A DNA stretch of 47,616 nt from Acinetobacter tianfuensis. Its GTDB lineage: Bacteria; Pseudomonadota; Gammaproteobacteria; Pseudomonadales; Moraxellaceae. Under the pieces are notes generated by a model, which saw only the letters and a program-made list of their open reading frames with translations, did no database searches and was not told where the DNA came from. Numbering within the stretch: position 1 is the stretch's first letter; each line of letters opens with the position of its first letter. A program made the translations under genes and the position numbers. The stretch is taken from assembly GCF_003611465.1 (NCBI RefSeq), contig NZ_RAXV01000031.1, positions 1 to 47,616 of the forward strand, given 5' to 3'. Below are positions 34,972-42,765 of this stretch, piece by piece.

Positions 34972-35810
34972 TTTCAAGCGAAGCCTTGTATTTAGGGCCA
35001 TTGATGCTGCCATGGACACTGATCATTTTAATTATCGCCTTAACGGTGATGGCGCTTTTGGGCAAATATGCCGGTCAGCGTTTGAATTGGTCAGACAATA
35101 TTAAAAGTGAATTGCAAGATTCTATCTGGACCAGTGTCTGGGTGGGCTTAATCAGTGCAAGGCTGGTTTTTATTTTGCTGAATATTGAAGCTTATGCGGC
35201 ATCGCCCATCGATATGATAAAAATTCAAGATAAAGGCTTTCATCTGATGGGCGGTGTGGTGGCAGGCGGCGCATGGTTTTATTGGAAAAACCGCAATCTG
35301 ATGATGAAGGCTAAAGTTGCGCTCATGCTGAGTTTTACTGCTGCGGCAGGAGCAGGGTTATTATTGCAAACTGTTTTACAGCAGGAGACGCATTATCCAG
35401 ATTTGCATTTTAGCGTCTTGCAGAAAAATGGTGCTGTGTCTGCAAAACAGGCGGCGCTCAGCAGTTTTGAAGGTAAACCAACTGTAGTGAACTTATGGGC
35501 GAGCTGGTGTCCGCCATGCCATCGTGAAATGCCTGTACTTGCCCGCGCACAGAGCCAGCATCCCAACGTGCAATTCGTCATGCTGAACCAAGGCGAAGAT
35601 AGCGCTGCTGTCAGTGCTTACCTAAAGCGGCATCAATTTGATTTTCAGCATGTCTTGCTGGATACGCATGGTGAAGTGCCCGCAGCAATGAACATGTTTG
35701 GTTTGCCGAGCACCTTATTTTTTGATGCACAAGGCCGGCTGCTTGAACGGCATATGGGCGAGCTGACGCCTGCGATGCTGCAGCAATATTTGAATAAACA
35801 CTATCCGTAA
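34968..35810 (+). CDS. Membrane-anchored TlpA-like thioredoxin with Lgt-like N-terminal segment
   Basis: This 280-residue protein is a probable periplasmic thiol reductase fed by DsbD. The N-terminal 135 residues form about four membrane segments. The stretch VGLISARLVFILLNIEAYAASPIDMIKIQDKGFHLMGGVVAG resembles the middle of prolipoprotein diacylglyceryl transferase (GARLxYVLxxN...NPxEIxxxxxGGxSFHGGL), including a histidine equivalent at His92. The rest of that enzyme is missing. Residues from about 147 form a TlpA/ResA thioredoxin domain with WASWCPPCHREMP (Cys181, Cys184) and a cis-proline LPST. ATGA overlap with dsbD and TAATG overlap with the next gene indicate one operon. Confidence 0.85.
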   Translation: MISSEALYLGPLMLPWTLIILIIALTVMALLGKYAGQRLNWSDNIKSELQDSIWTSVWVGLISARLVFILLNIEAYAASPIDMIKIQDKGFHLMGGVVAGGAWFYWKNRNLMMKAKVALMLSFTAAAGAGLLLQTVLQQETHYPDLHFSVLQKNGAVSAKQAALSSFEGKPTVVNLWASWCPPCHREMPVLARAQSQHPNVQFVMLNQGEDSAAVSAYLKRHQFDFQHVLLDTHGEVPAAMNMFGLPSTLFFDAQGRLLERHMGELTPAMLQQYLNKHYP

Positions 35811-35827
35811 TGAAGAAGGAAATTTTG

Positions 35828-36574
35828 ATGAATCATATGTTGAAGCCTTTATTTTTAGGCGTTTTAATCAGCAGCTGCGCTGGCAGTATCAGCGCCAATG
35901 AAATTCAGAAAAAACTGGAAAAAGAAGGGTTTGAATTTGTCAAACAAGTTCCTGCACCTGAGGGGCTCATTGGCTGGGTCGGGCATGAAGACCAATATTC
36001 AAATACGGTTTTTATCTCTAAAGACCAAAAATATTATATCAAGGGCGAATTGTACAATGCGCAAGGAGAGAGCCTGTCGAATCAGTATATTGAAACCCAT
36101 ATGAAAAAAGCGATTTTAGATGATGTTTGGAAAACGCTTGAAAATTCGACTTGGATTCAGGACGGCAAAAAAGATGCTCCACGCATTGTTTATGTATTTT
36201 CAGATCCTAACTGTCCGTATTGTCATAAATTTTGGCAAAGTGCGCGCCCTTGGGTAGAGTCAGGCAAGGTTCAGCTTCGCCATATTCAAGTTGGCATTAT
36301 TCGTGAAGAAAGCCGCGCTCAAGTTGCCAGTTTATTGCTGTCGAAAGACCCAGAAGCAATGTTTTATGACATTAATTTAAATAAAGCTAAAAAATCTTTA
36401 AAGCCGGCAGCAGGCATTCCTGCTGCTATTGCTGAAAAAATAGATTTAAACCAAAGCTTAATGGAAAAATATGGCTTTTTCTCTACCCCGTCTATGGCAT
36501 GGCGTGACAGCACAGGAACTTTTCAGTCTGCACAAGGCATGCCGAGTGATTTAAAGGCTGTCTTTGAAAAATAA
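35828..36574 (+). CDS. dsbG: DsbG/DsbC-like thiol:disulfide isomerase or chaperone
   Basis: This periplasmic disulfide protein has 248 residues from ATG 35828, which has GAAGGA 7 bases upstream; the frame is also open from ATG 35810, which overlaps the previous stop. The N-terminus has a signal peptide ending near SISANE, though ISSC could also be read as a lipobox. An N-terminal dimerisation part is followed by a thioredoxin fold with DPNCPYCHKFW (Cys129, Cys132) and the cis-proline loop FFSTPSMAW. DsbG-type proteins keep oxidised thiols reduced through DsbD, which fits the operon. Confidence 0.88.
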   Translation: MNHMLKPLFLGVLISSCAGSISANEIQKKLEKEGFEFVKQVPAPEGLIGWVGHEDQYSNTVFISKDQKYYIKGELYNAQGESLSNQYIETHMKKAILDDVWKTLENSTWIQDGKKDAPRIVYVFSDPNCPYCHKFWQSARPWVESGKVQLRHIQVGIIREESRAQVASLLLSKDPEAMFYDINLNKAKKSLKPAAGIPAAIAEKIDLNQSLMEKYGFFSTPSMAWRDSTGTFQSAQGMPSDLKAVFEK

Positions 36575-36678
36575 GCGATGCAGTTTGGTGACAGACTGAC
36601 TGTATTAGCCCGATTGAATGAATGCTAATGTGTTGATTGCAGTTCAAAATTCGGCCAATACAAACAGGAGCGTGAGTG

Positions 36679-37041
36679 ATGTCAAATTTGGAAGATCCGC
36701 GGGTATTATTTGCACTGGAACGCACAGCATTGGCATGGAACCGCAGCGGCCTAGCGCTAATAGCCTTTGGTTTTGTGATTGAAAAATCTAATTTATTGGC
36801 GCAGTTGGCCGATCCTGAAAAGTATCATACCCAAATTGTTTTTGGATATTGGCTCGGTATTGCGGTGATTGTATTTGGCATGCTGGTCAATACAGGTTCA
36901 ATCCTGCAGTATCGGCGCGGATTACGCTCTTTGACACCGAATGAGTTTATTGATGGTTATCAAACCCAGCATCCGGTGCTGTTAAATTTATTTACCATCC
37001 TGACAGGCTTTCTGCTGATGACCTCGTTTTGGATTTATTAA
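36679..37041 (+). CDS. DUF202 family small membrane protein
   Basis: This 120-residue inner-membrane protein has three predicted membrane segments. The signature LFALERTALAWNRSGLALIAFGFVIEK is typical of DUF202 (YidH-like) proteins, whose function is unknown. ATG 36679 lies 8 bases after AGGAG; GTG 36676 is an in-frame alternative. It is about 105 bases downstream of the dsbG gene without an obvious terminator, so it could be co-transcribed. Confidence 0.85.
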   Translation: MSNLEDPRVLFALERTALAWNRSGLALIAFGFVIEKSNLLAQLADPEKYHTQIVFGYWLGIAVIVFGMLVNTGSILQYRRGLRSLTPNEFIDGYQTQHPVLLNLFTILTGFLLMTSFWIY

Positions 37042-37068
37042 GCAGATGCATGCATATTAAGTGAGGCC

Positions 37069-37380
37069 TTAGCCCTGACAATACAGCTGATACAAAGTTT
37101 GCATAATGGCCAGCACTTTTTCATCTGCCAGCTGATAAAAAATTTGTTTGCCTTCACGGCGTGTGACCACAATTTTATGATTGCGCAGCACGGTCAGCTG
37201 CTGTGACAGAGAGGGCTGGTGGATATCGGTGCAGTCTTCAATTTGCTGTACATTCAGCTCTGTATTGACCAAGACGCATAAGATTTTTAAACGGTCAGGA
37301 TTAGACAAAACTTTTAAGCAATTTGAAACCTGATCGACTTGAGAGAACTCAATTTTTAAGTTGCTGATTGCATTGTTCAT
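37069..37380 (-). CDS. bigR: ArsR-family sulfide/persulfide-responsive repressor (BigR/SqrR type)
   Basis: This 103-residue winged-helix repressor probably senses persulfides by disulfide or polysulfide formation. It has the ArsR helices (CLKVLSNPDRLKILCVLVN, IHQPSLSQQLTVLRNHKIVVTRREGKQIFYQLAD). Cys35 (KILCVLV) and Cys101 (LYQLYC) are 66 residues apart, the same separation as the redox cysteine pair known in BigR and SqrR, and typical metal-sensor CxC motifs are lacking. It is divergent from two YeeE/YedE genes and a persulfide dioxygenase, with an operator-like repeat between, as in bigR operons elsewhere. Confidence 0.85.
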   Translation of the reverse strand: MNNAISNLKIEFSQVDQVSNCLKVLSNPDRLKILCVLVNTELNVQQIEDCTDIHQPSLSQQLTVLRNHKIVVTRREGKQIFYQLADEKVLAIMQTLYQLYCQG

Positions 37381-37448
37381 GACGAGGTCCTTAACTCCTT
37401 AAGGGCAAGAGATCGGGAATTTCAGGCATCATAACACAATACTGCTTG

Positions 37449-37489
37449 AATAATATTTAAATTTATATAATATGAATTTAAATATTATT
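37449..37489. promoter_or_regulatory. 15-bp inverted repeat around a TATAAT box: candidate BigR operator
   Basis: AATAATATTTAAATT (37449-37463) and AATTTAAATATTATT (37475-37489) are perfect reverse complements separated by 11 bases. The spacer contains TATAAT (37466-37471), oriented for rightward transcription, with TGCTTG at 37443-37448 as a weak -35. A repressor here would cover the promoter. Confidence 0.8.
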
Positions 37490-37504
37490 CTGCGGTGTTT
37501 TCCT

Positions 37505-37921
37505 ATGCATGATTTTTTGAGTGCGTTTATCGGCGGTGCGCTATTGGGTATCGCTGCAGTGGGCTACCTGTATGTTCATGGCCGTATTGCAGGCATCAGC
37601 GGTATGATTGGTCAGGTGTTAAATCCTAAAACCATTTTCAAAACACCTGCACTATGGTTCTTAGCTGGACTGGTCATCACGCCGTTTATTTATGGCTTAT
37701 TTGTACAGCCTGAGGTTGTGCTGAATGCCAGTCCGCTGATGATGATTATTGCAGGTCTGCTGGTCGGTTTCGGGACACGTTTAGGTTCGGGCTGTACCAG
37801 CGGGCATGGAATTTGCGGGATTAGCCGTTTATCAAAACGCTCTATGATTGCGACAATAAGCTTTATGTTTGCTGGCTTTGTGACTGTATATGCAGTGCGT
37901 CATGTGATGGGAGTGATCTAA
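37505..37921 (+). CDS. YeeE/YedE family sulfur-compound transporter, first half
   Basis: This 138-residue inner-membrane protein has about four segments. It carries the conserved [12 protein letters not shown] with its cysteine, a mark of YeeE/YedE (PmpA-like) proteins that move thiosulfate or related sulfur species. The frame is open from ATG 37472, but that codon lies inside the operator and only bases after the -10 box, so ATG 37505 is preferred despite a weak ribosome site. It lies one base before the second half, suggesting a two-subunit carrier. Confidence 0.85.
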   Translation: MHDFLSAFIGGALLGIAAVGYLYVHGRIAGISGMIGQVLNPKTIFKTPALWFLAGLVITPFIYGLFVQPEVVLNASPLMMIIAGLLVGFGTRLGSGCTSGHGICGISRLSKRSMIATISFMFAGFVTVYAVRHVMGVI

Positions 37922-37922
37922 G

Positions 37923-38339
37923 ATGAAGAACTTTTTAGCTTTTGCCTTTGGTTCGCTCTTTTCAGTCGGCTTAATGATTTCAGGCATGTCGAATCCGCAA
38001 AAAATTATCGGCTTTTTAGATTTGTTCGGTAATTGGGATGCAAGTTTGGCTTTTGTGATGATGGGTGCTATTGCAGTCGCATTTATTCCATTTCAAAAAG
38101 CGGTACGCAGCAGTGCGCCAAAAACGGTTTATGGCGAATCCATTGATTTGCCAAGCGGCAATAAAATTGACCCGAAACTCATCACAGGCGCATTGATGTT
38201 CGGTGTAGGCTGGGGGCTTGCAGGCATTTGCCCTGGGCCAAGTTTTACTTTAATCGGCCTAGGTTATTATCAAGGGCTGTATTTTATCTTGGCGATGATT
38301 GCGGGTGCATTTATTCATCGTAAATGGTCAGGAGTTTAA
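37923..38339 (+). CDS. YeeE/YedE family sulfur-compound transporter, second half
   Basis: This 138-residue membrane protein starts one base after the first half. It has the FGSLFSVGLMISGMSNPQKIIGFLDLFGNWDASLAFVMMGA motif and the cysteine in GLAGICPGPSFT. Together the two halves match the architecture of a full-length YeeE-type channel split into two genes (PmpA/PmpB-like). The gene end overlaps the possible upstream frame of the dioxygenase, and AGGAG near its end serves that gene. Confidence 0.87.
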   Translation: MKNFLAFAFGSLFSVGLMISGMSNPQKIIGFLDLFGNWDASLAFVMMGAIAVAFIPFQKAVRSSAPKTVYGESIDLPSGNKIDPKLITGALMFGVGWGLAGICPGPSFTLIGLGYYQGLYFILAMIAGAFIHRKWSGV

Positions 38340-38341
38340 GC

Positions 38342-39217
38342 ATGATGCAGCGTGCGGCAGTTAAAGATTTTTTTGATGAAGCAAGCAATACTTTCAGTTA
38401 TGTGGTGAGTGACCCCGTTACGGGGCATTGCGCCATTATTGACAGTGTTTTAGATTATGATGCCGCATCTGCGGTGACTTCAACTGCGCACGCTGACCAA
38501 ATGATTGCCTATATAAAACTGCATCATCTCAGCGTAGAGTGGATTTTAGAAACCCACGTGCATGCTGATCATTTGACTGCTGCGCAATATTTAAAAGCAG
38601 AGCTGGGCGGAAAAATAGCTATGAGTCATAACATTGCATTGGTGCAAGAAACCTTCAGTGCAATTTATAATTTGGATATCAAACAATTTAATGCCCAGCA
38701 GCCCTTTGATTATTTATTTGATGACCATGAATTTTTTCAAATTGGCCAATTAAAGGCGTATAACATTCCAACCCCTGGGCATACCCCAGCTTGCCTAAGC
38801 TATGTCATTGGTGATGCTGTCTTTGTCGGGGATACTCTATTTATGCCTGATTATGGCACAGCCCGCTGTGATTTTCCCCGCGGCAGCGCCGAGATGCTAT
38901 TTGATTCAGTGCAAGCTTTGTATCAGCTGCCAGAGCAAACACGGGTATTTTTATGCCATGACTATTTGCCGGCAGCGCGTGAAGAATATGTCTGTCAAAC
39001 AGATATTCAGACCCAAAAAACGCAAAATATTCATATTCATGAAGGGACGCAAAAAGCTGATTTTGTACAGATGCGTAATCAGCGGGATGCAGGTTTGAGT
39101 ATGCCCAAACTGATTTTGCCCGCAATTCAGATCAATATGAAAGCAGGTCAATTTCCAGAGCCTGAAGCCAATGGCGTGACTTATTTAAAATTGCCTATGA
39201 ATTATTTTAAGGCATAA
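38342..39217 (+). CDS. blh: Persulfide dioxygenase, ETHE1/Blh-type metallo-beta-lactamase fold
   Basis: This non-heme iron enzyme oxidises glutathione persulfide to sulfite, detoxifying sulfide. The 291-residue sequence has ILETHVHADHLTAAQYLK (HxHxDH), IPTPGHTPACLSYVIGDAVFVGDTLFMPDYGTARCDFPRGSAEML and FLCHDYLPA. The set of metal ligands and the CDFPRG segment are those of ETHE1-like enzymes. ATG 38342 has AGGAG 7 bases upstream; the longer frame from 38324 starts inside the preceding gene. It completes a bigR-YeeE/YedE-blh unit. No rhodanese or sulfide:quinone reductase is present in the window. Confidence 0.9.
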   Translation: MMQRAAVKDFFDEASNTFSYVVSDPVTGHCAIIDSVLDYDAASAVTSTAHADQMIAYIKLHHLSVEWILETHVHADHLTAAQYLKAELGGKIAMSHNIALVQETFSAIYNLDIKQFNAQQPFDYLFDDHEFFQIGQLKAYNIPTPGHTPACLSYVIGDAVFVGDTLFMPDYGTARCDFPRGSAEMLFDSVQALYQLPEQTRVFLCHDYLPAAREEYVCQTDIQTQKTQNIHIHEGTQKADFVQMRNQRDAGLSMPKLILPAIQINMKAGQFPEPEANGVTYLKLPMNYFKA

Positions 39218-39483
39218 ATCGGCTGTATTCAGTTCTGTTGACAATTGCTGAACTGATTATGCGCATTGCTTTTTGCTTGGGGGGATTGTTCCTGCAGGCA
39301 CAGTAAATCTGGCCTGAATGATAAAAATACGTAATGCGTCAGCAGTTTTACCTGTCTGTGATTGTTACGGCATGCACCATGTTCTCTGAAATAAATACAG
39401 CTGCAGCCCAAATTTAGTTTTTGATGAAAAAATAAGCTATATTGGTAGAGTTGCACTTTTATGACGTGGTCAGGAAGGAAAGC

Positions 39484-39963
39484 ATGCTGAAATTTTTATT
39501 GCTGCTGTGTTTTGCCATAGTGATATTGGCCCTGTGGATGACTGTCAGAAAAATAGTCATTACGCAGCGGTATGCGGCCAAATTTCATCAGGCTAAAGCG
39601 CCGCTGAAAAAGCCGAGTGTCAGTGAGCAGCAGCCAGAACGTGAAATTGAGCTGGAAAGCTGTATCGTAGATGAATATGAGCAGCAGCTGTTCGATGATA
39701 TTGCCGCGCTGTTTTTTCAGCAGGATCATATTGTCAAAAGTGCAGAAGCTGCCGTTGAACTGCAGGAAAAGATACTGCAGAAGATGCCTGTTACATCAAA
39801 AACTCAAATCCGTCATTTGGATTTAGATGAGCATTCTATTTACTGGAGCTTTTACGATCAGTCCTTAGAGTATTACATGGGGAAATATGGCATGTTTTAT
39901 ACCCATGTAGACCGCTTCGGGGCTGAACATAAAAAAGAAATCTGTTATTCACAAGCCTCTTAA
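39484..39963 (+). CDS. Hypothetical membrane-anchored protein
   Basis: I do not recognise this 159-residue protein. It starts with one hydrophobic helix (LKFLLLLCFAIVILALWMTV) followed by a basic stretch, so it is probably anchored with its bulk in the cytoplasm. The soluble part is Glu/Gln-rich and helical, then ends with aromatic motifs SIYWSFYDQSLEYYMGKYGMFYTH. ATG 39484 has AGGAAGGAAA just upstream; an open frame reaches back to 39442. It stands alone, with about 270 bases before it that hold no obvious gene. Confidence 0.65.
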   Translation: MLKFLLLLCFAIVILALWMTVRKIVITQRYAAKFHQAKAPLKKPSVSEQQPEREIELESCIVDEYEQQLFDDIAALFFQQDHIVKSAEAAVELQEKILQKMPVTSKTQIRHLDLDEHSIYWSFYDQSLEYYMGKYGMFYTHVDRFGAEHKKEICYSQAS

Positions 39964-40040
39964 ATATGTATTCAAACGCCGCGGAGGAACCGCAGCGCTT
40001 GCTTATATGCTTTATATGGCTATTTTACGGAAGAATGAGC

Positions 40041-40916
40041 TTAGGCGGCCAAATCCTGCTCAAAGCTTTGCAGCATCTGGTGCCAAATCTGCTCTGCGCC
40101 TTTACGGAAATATCCCATATGGCCAATGGCTTTGAGTCCTAAATCACGCGGCTTCAAGTCTATAAATTGCATTGGCGCATGGGTGTAATGCTGCATAAAT
40201 GCCTGTCTTGAGCGGGGCAGCGCCCAGTCATCATCCAAAGCAGCCACAGCATGGATTGGGGTTTTAACTTGCGCGTATAACTCAATCAGGTGCTGCTGTT
40301 CTGGGTCAGCAAAGAAATAAGCTGGATTTTTACACCATCTGCGCCATTGACGGTATACATCTACAGGCAGGTCCGCGCCCATATTGAGTTTGCTCCAAGG
40401 CAAATAGCCGCTGACCGCAGCCATAGGCGGAAAAACAATATTCCAAATGACCTGTACTTTGATTTTTTCTTTGAAAGGCATATAGCCATGCCAGCCTGCG
40501 CCAGTGCCAAAGCAATACATCATGCGTACAGCATGGTGGTTGCGGGTCAAGCCCAAAGTCTGACCGCCATAAGAGTGGCCAGTCATATAAATTGGCAGAG
40601 TAAAACCAGTCAAATAATCAATGGCTGCGCTTAAATCATAGTGTCCCCAGTCCAGATATGACATACGGAAACCTTTGAGTTTTTTAGGCGCAGAAGCGCT
40701 GATGCCTCGATAGTCAAAAGTCAGAACTTGGAAGCCCCGAACTGCAGCATATTCGGCAAAGCGGCGGTAAAAACCTTGCGGTACGCCTGTTGCGCTGGAC
40801 ATGATAATACTGGCTTTCGGATTTTCAGGCCGATAAAGCGTGCCTGATAAGCTATAGCCGTCTTCGGCAGTAAAATGGACGATGTCTGTTTTGAATCCTT
40901 GAGCTGCTTGCTGCAT
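40041..40916 (-). CDS. Alpha/beta hydrolase of unknown substrate
   Basis: This 291-residue serine hydrolase has the alpha/beta fold. The nucleophile elbow is MTGHSYGGQT (Ser115), with a likely acid in ALDDDWALPR and base in AIGHMGYFR. The N-terminal FTAEDGYSLSGTLYRP, SSATGVPQGFYRRFAEYAA and LTFDYRGIS are typical of the predicted hydrolases in COG4757. There is no signal peptide, so it is cytoplasmic. It is transcribed alone on this strand. Esterase or acylase activity on a small lipid-like substrate is possible but not shown. Confidence 0.8.
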   Translation of the reverse strand: MQQAAQGFKTDIVHFTAEDGYSLSGTLYRPENPKASIIMSSATGVPQGFYRRFAEYAAVRGFQVLTFDYRGISASAPKKLKGFRMSYLDWGHYDLSAAIDYLTGFTLPIYMTGHSYGGQTLGLTRNHHAVRMMYCFGTGAGWHGYMPFKEKIKVQVIWNIVFPPMAAVSGYLPWSKLNMGADLPVDVYRQWRRWCKNPAYFFADPEQQHLIELYAQVKTPIHAVAALDDDWALPRSRQAFMQHYTHAPMQFIDLKPRDLGLKAIGHMGYFRKGAEQIWHQMLQSFEQDLAA

Positions 40917-41137
40917 GGCATTTCCAATTCTTTGATTTGCTTTGAAGTATTATTGAGTTCTATTTTGGAATGCGGCTAAATTGTTGTCAAATATGGCTTA
41001 TATACTGCTGCGTTCAGCAGCTTCGAGCAGCTATTGGCCTGAGCATCGGAAAAAACATATAAATAAGGCCGCAGCGGCAATTGCAGTCGGTGCAGAATTT
41101 TCCATAATAGTGTTTTAAAATTATGCAGGCAGAGTAG

Positions 41138-41710
41138 ATGTCGAATCTGGAAATCATTGCGGTTTTGATCAGTGTTATCGCTGTGACTTTGACTGTTCGC
41201 CGCCATATGCTGTGCTGGCCATTCAACTTGCTGGCTTGTGTGTTATATGCCTTTATTTTCTTTGACTATAAACTATACGGTGAAACCATTCTGCAAATGT
41301 TTTTTATGGGGCTGGCGGTTTACGGTTTTTGGCAATGGAAACAAGGTCAAGCGCAGGATCATGAGATTCGGATAGAGCAGCTGGCGCTGAAGACTATGGC
41401 GCAGCAGCTGTTTTTAACTGCAATTGCAGGCGCTATTTTTGGCGCAGGACTGAGGTTTTTAACCGATGCTGCTGTGCCTTGGCTGGATGCGCAATTGGCA
41501 GCATTCAGCATGCTGGCAACGTATTGGACCAGCCGTAAACATATTGCGACTTGGGTGCTGTGGGTCGTGGTCGATATTGTTTATGTCGGGATGTTTATTT
41601 ATAAAGATTTGCTGCTTACGGCAGGACTGTACGCGGCCTTTGTGGTCTTAGCCAGCTATGGCTGGTACCGCTGGGCGCAGGTGCAAAAACAGCAGCACAG
41701 CATGATTTAA
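41138..41710 (+). CDS. pnuC: PnuC-family vitamin-precursor transporter
   Basis: This 190-residue inner-membrane transporter has six or seven predicted segments. Family motifs are TVRRHMLCWPFNLLACVLYAFIFFDYKLYGETILQMFFMGLAVYGFWQWKQG and WTSRKHIATWVLWVVVDIVYVGMFIYKDLLLTAGLYAAFVVLASYGWYRW. PnuC proteins import nicotinamide riboside by facilitated diffusion; relatives carry thiamine or riboflavin. I see neither a TPP nor an FMN riboswitch upstream, which leans towards nicotinamide riboside, but no kinase neighbour supports it. The protein is shorter than the enteric form. Confidence 0.83.
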   Translation: MSNLEIIAVLISVIAVTLTVRRHMLCWPFNLLACVLYAFIFFDYKLYGETILQMFFMGLAVYGFWQWKQGQAQDHEIRIEQLALKTMAQQLFLTAIAGAIFGAGLRFLTDAAVPWLDAQLAAFSMLATYWTSRKHIATWVLWVVVDIVYVGMFIYKDLLLTAGLYAAFVVLASYGWYRWAQVQKQQHSMI

Positions 41711-41758
41711 ATATGAGAGCAATTGCAGTTTTCGCTTCCATCTGTTTTAGAGGATATC

Positions 41759-42049
41759 ATGCTGATTGATTTTTTAACGGAACAGCAAAAGCAGTTTGAC
41801 CGCGCAGCGCAGGCTGTATTGAGCTCGGCGGAACGGTATTTGTGTTTTGACAGCATTGCAGATGTTTATGCTGCGCCGTGGCTGGCAAATTTTCCAAAAG
41901 CAGCGCAGCTGAGTGTCTCTGGGCTGGACGACGGCGCAGAGCAGTTTTGCATACGTGTACAGTTTGATGCGCAGTATATGCAGATTGATTATGCAGAAAG
42001 CACACACGCCGTCTGGCTCGACCGCTTTGGGAAAAAGCGTCATTTTTGA
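41759..42049 (+). CDS. Hypothetical protein
   Basis: This is a 96-residue soluble protein that I do not recognise, with an acidic and aromatic composition (DFLTEQQKQFDRAAQAVLSSAERYLCFDSIADVYAAPWLANFP). ATG 41759 follows AGAGGA at a good distance; the frame is open from a TTG at 41723. It is 48 bases downstream of pnuC and may be in the same transcript. Confidence 0.55.
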   Translation: MLIDFLTEQQKQFDRAAQAVLSSAERYLCFDSIADVYAAPWLANFPKAAQLSVSGLDDGAEQFCIRVQFDAQYMQIDYAESTHAVWLDRFGKKRHF

Positions 42050-42200
42050 TGCTCAGGCAATCCATAGACTGGATTGCCTTGAAAAAAAGTCAATCCAGTC
42101 AATGACAGAAGCTGCGCTAAACGATTCAATACGGATAAATTTTACCGTCATAGACGTGTAAAAAATACAATAAAAAATGAGATGAAAAATAGGACAAAAT

Positions 42201-42695
42201 ATGGCGCATCAATTTACTGTAGAAGCTTCAATTCAAGGTATTTCATTGCAGGATTTTAAACGTTTGGCGGCCCGTACCGACTTGCATGAGGCTGTTTGCA
42301 AACGTATTCCAGGGGATAACTTGGAAATTATTGAATCTGAAAAAGCGGGCGATATTTACACGCTGAAGCGTGCATATAATTTAGATGTGAAATTGCCCGA
42401 TGCGGCTAAGAAATTCCTCAAAGATGCTTTTCGTTTGCAGCGTACAGATATCAGTGATTTGCAGGCGATGACGTCTGAAGTCAAACTCAGTCCGAATCTG
42501 CCGCTAAAAGCCAGCTGTCAGCGCCGTGTCACTGGTGATGATGAGCATGTGCGTTTTCATTTGAATTGGAATGTCAGTGTGAAAGTACCGTTGATTGGCG
42601 GCATGCTGGAGCGCCATGCTGAAGGAGAAATCCGCCGTTTCAGCCAGCTGGAAATTGAAATTATTGAAGATGAGCTGCGTAAAAACTTAGTGTAA
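42201..42695 (+). CDS. DUF2505 domain protein (START/Bet v1-like fold)
   Basis: This 164-residue protein resembles DUF2505, a family predicted to adopt a lipid-binding START-like fold. It begins HQFTVEASIQGISLQDFKRLAAR and has the recurring pattern of polar strands (YTLKRAYNLDVKLPDAAKKFLKDAF, CQRRVTGDDEHVRFHLNWNVSVKVPLIGGMLERHAEGEIRRFSQLE). AGGAC precedes the ATG. Function is unknown. A bidirectional terminator separates it from the convergent MFS gene. Confidence 0.8.
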   Translation: MAHQFTVEASIQGISLQDFKRLAARTDLHEAVCKRIPGDNLEIIESEKAGDIYTLKRAYNLDVKLPDAAKKFLKDAFRLQRTDISDLQAMTSEVKLSPNLPLKASCQRRVTGDDEHVRFHLNWNVSVKVPLIGGMLERHAEGEIRRFSQLEIEIIEDELRKNLV

Positions 42696-42717
42696 TAGGC
42701 AAAACGGCTTCATCATA

Positions 42718-42744
42718 AAAAAGAGCGGGTATACCGCTCTTTTT
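42718..42744. terminator. Bidirectional terminator
   Basis: AAAAAGAGCGG (42718-42728) pairs with CCGCTCTTTTT (42734-42744) around loop GTATA. The stem, with A and T runs on both sides, serves both the DUF2505 gene and the convergent MFS gene. Confidence 0.88.
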
Positions 42745-42765
42745 ATTGCTGCAGATTTTTCGCGT

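Noticed and set aside
40917..41137. Possible TPP or FMN riboswitch before the PnuC-type gene
   Set aside because: None of the conserved riboswitch core sequences was found in the leader.
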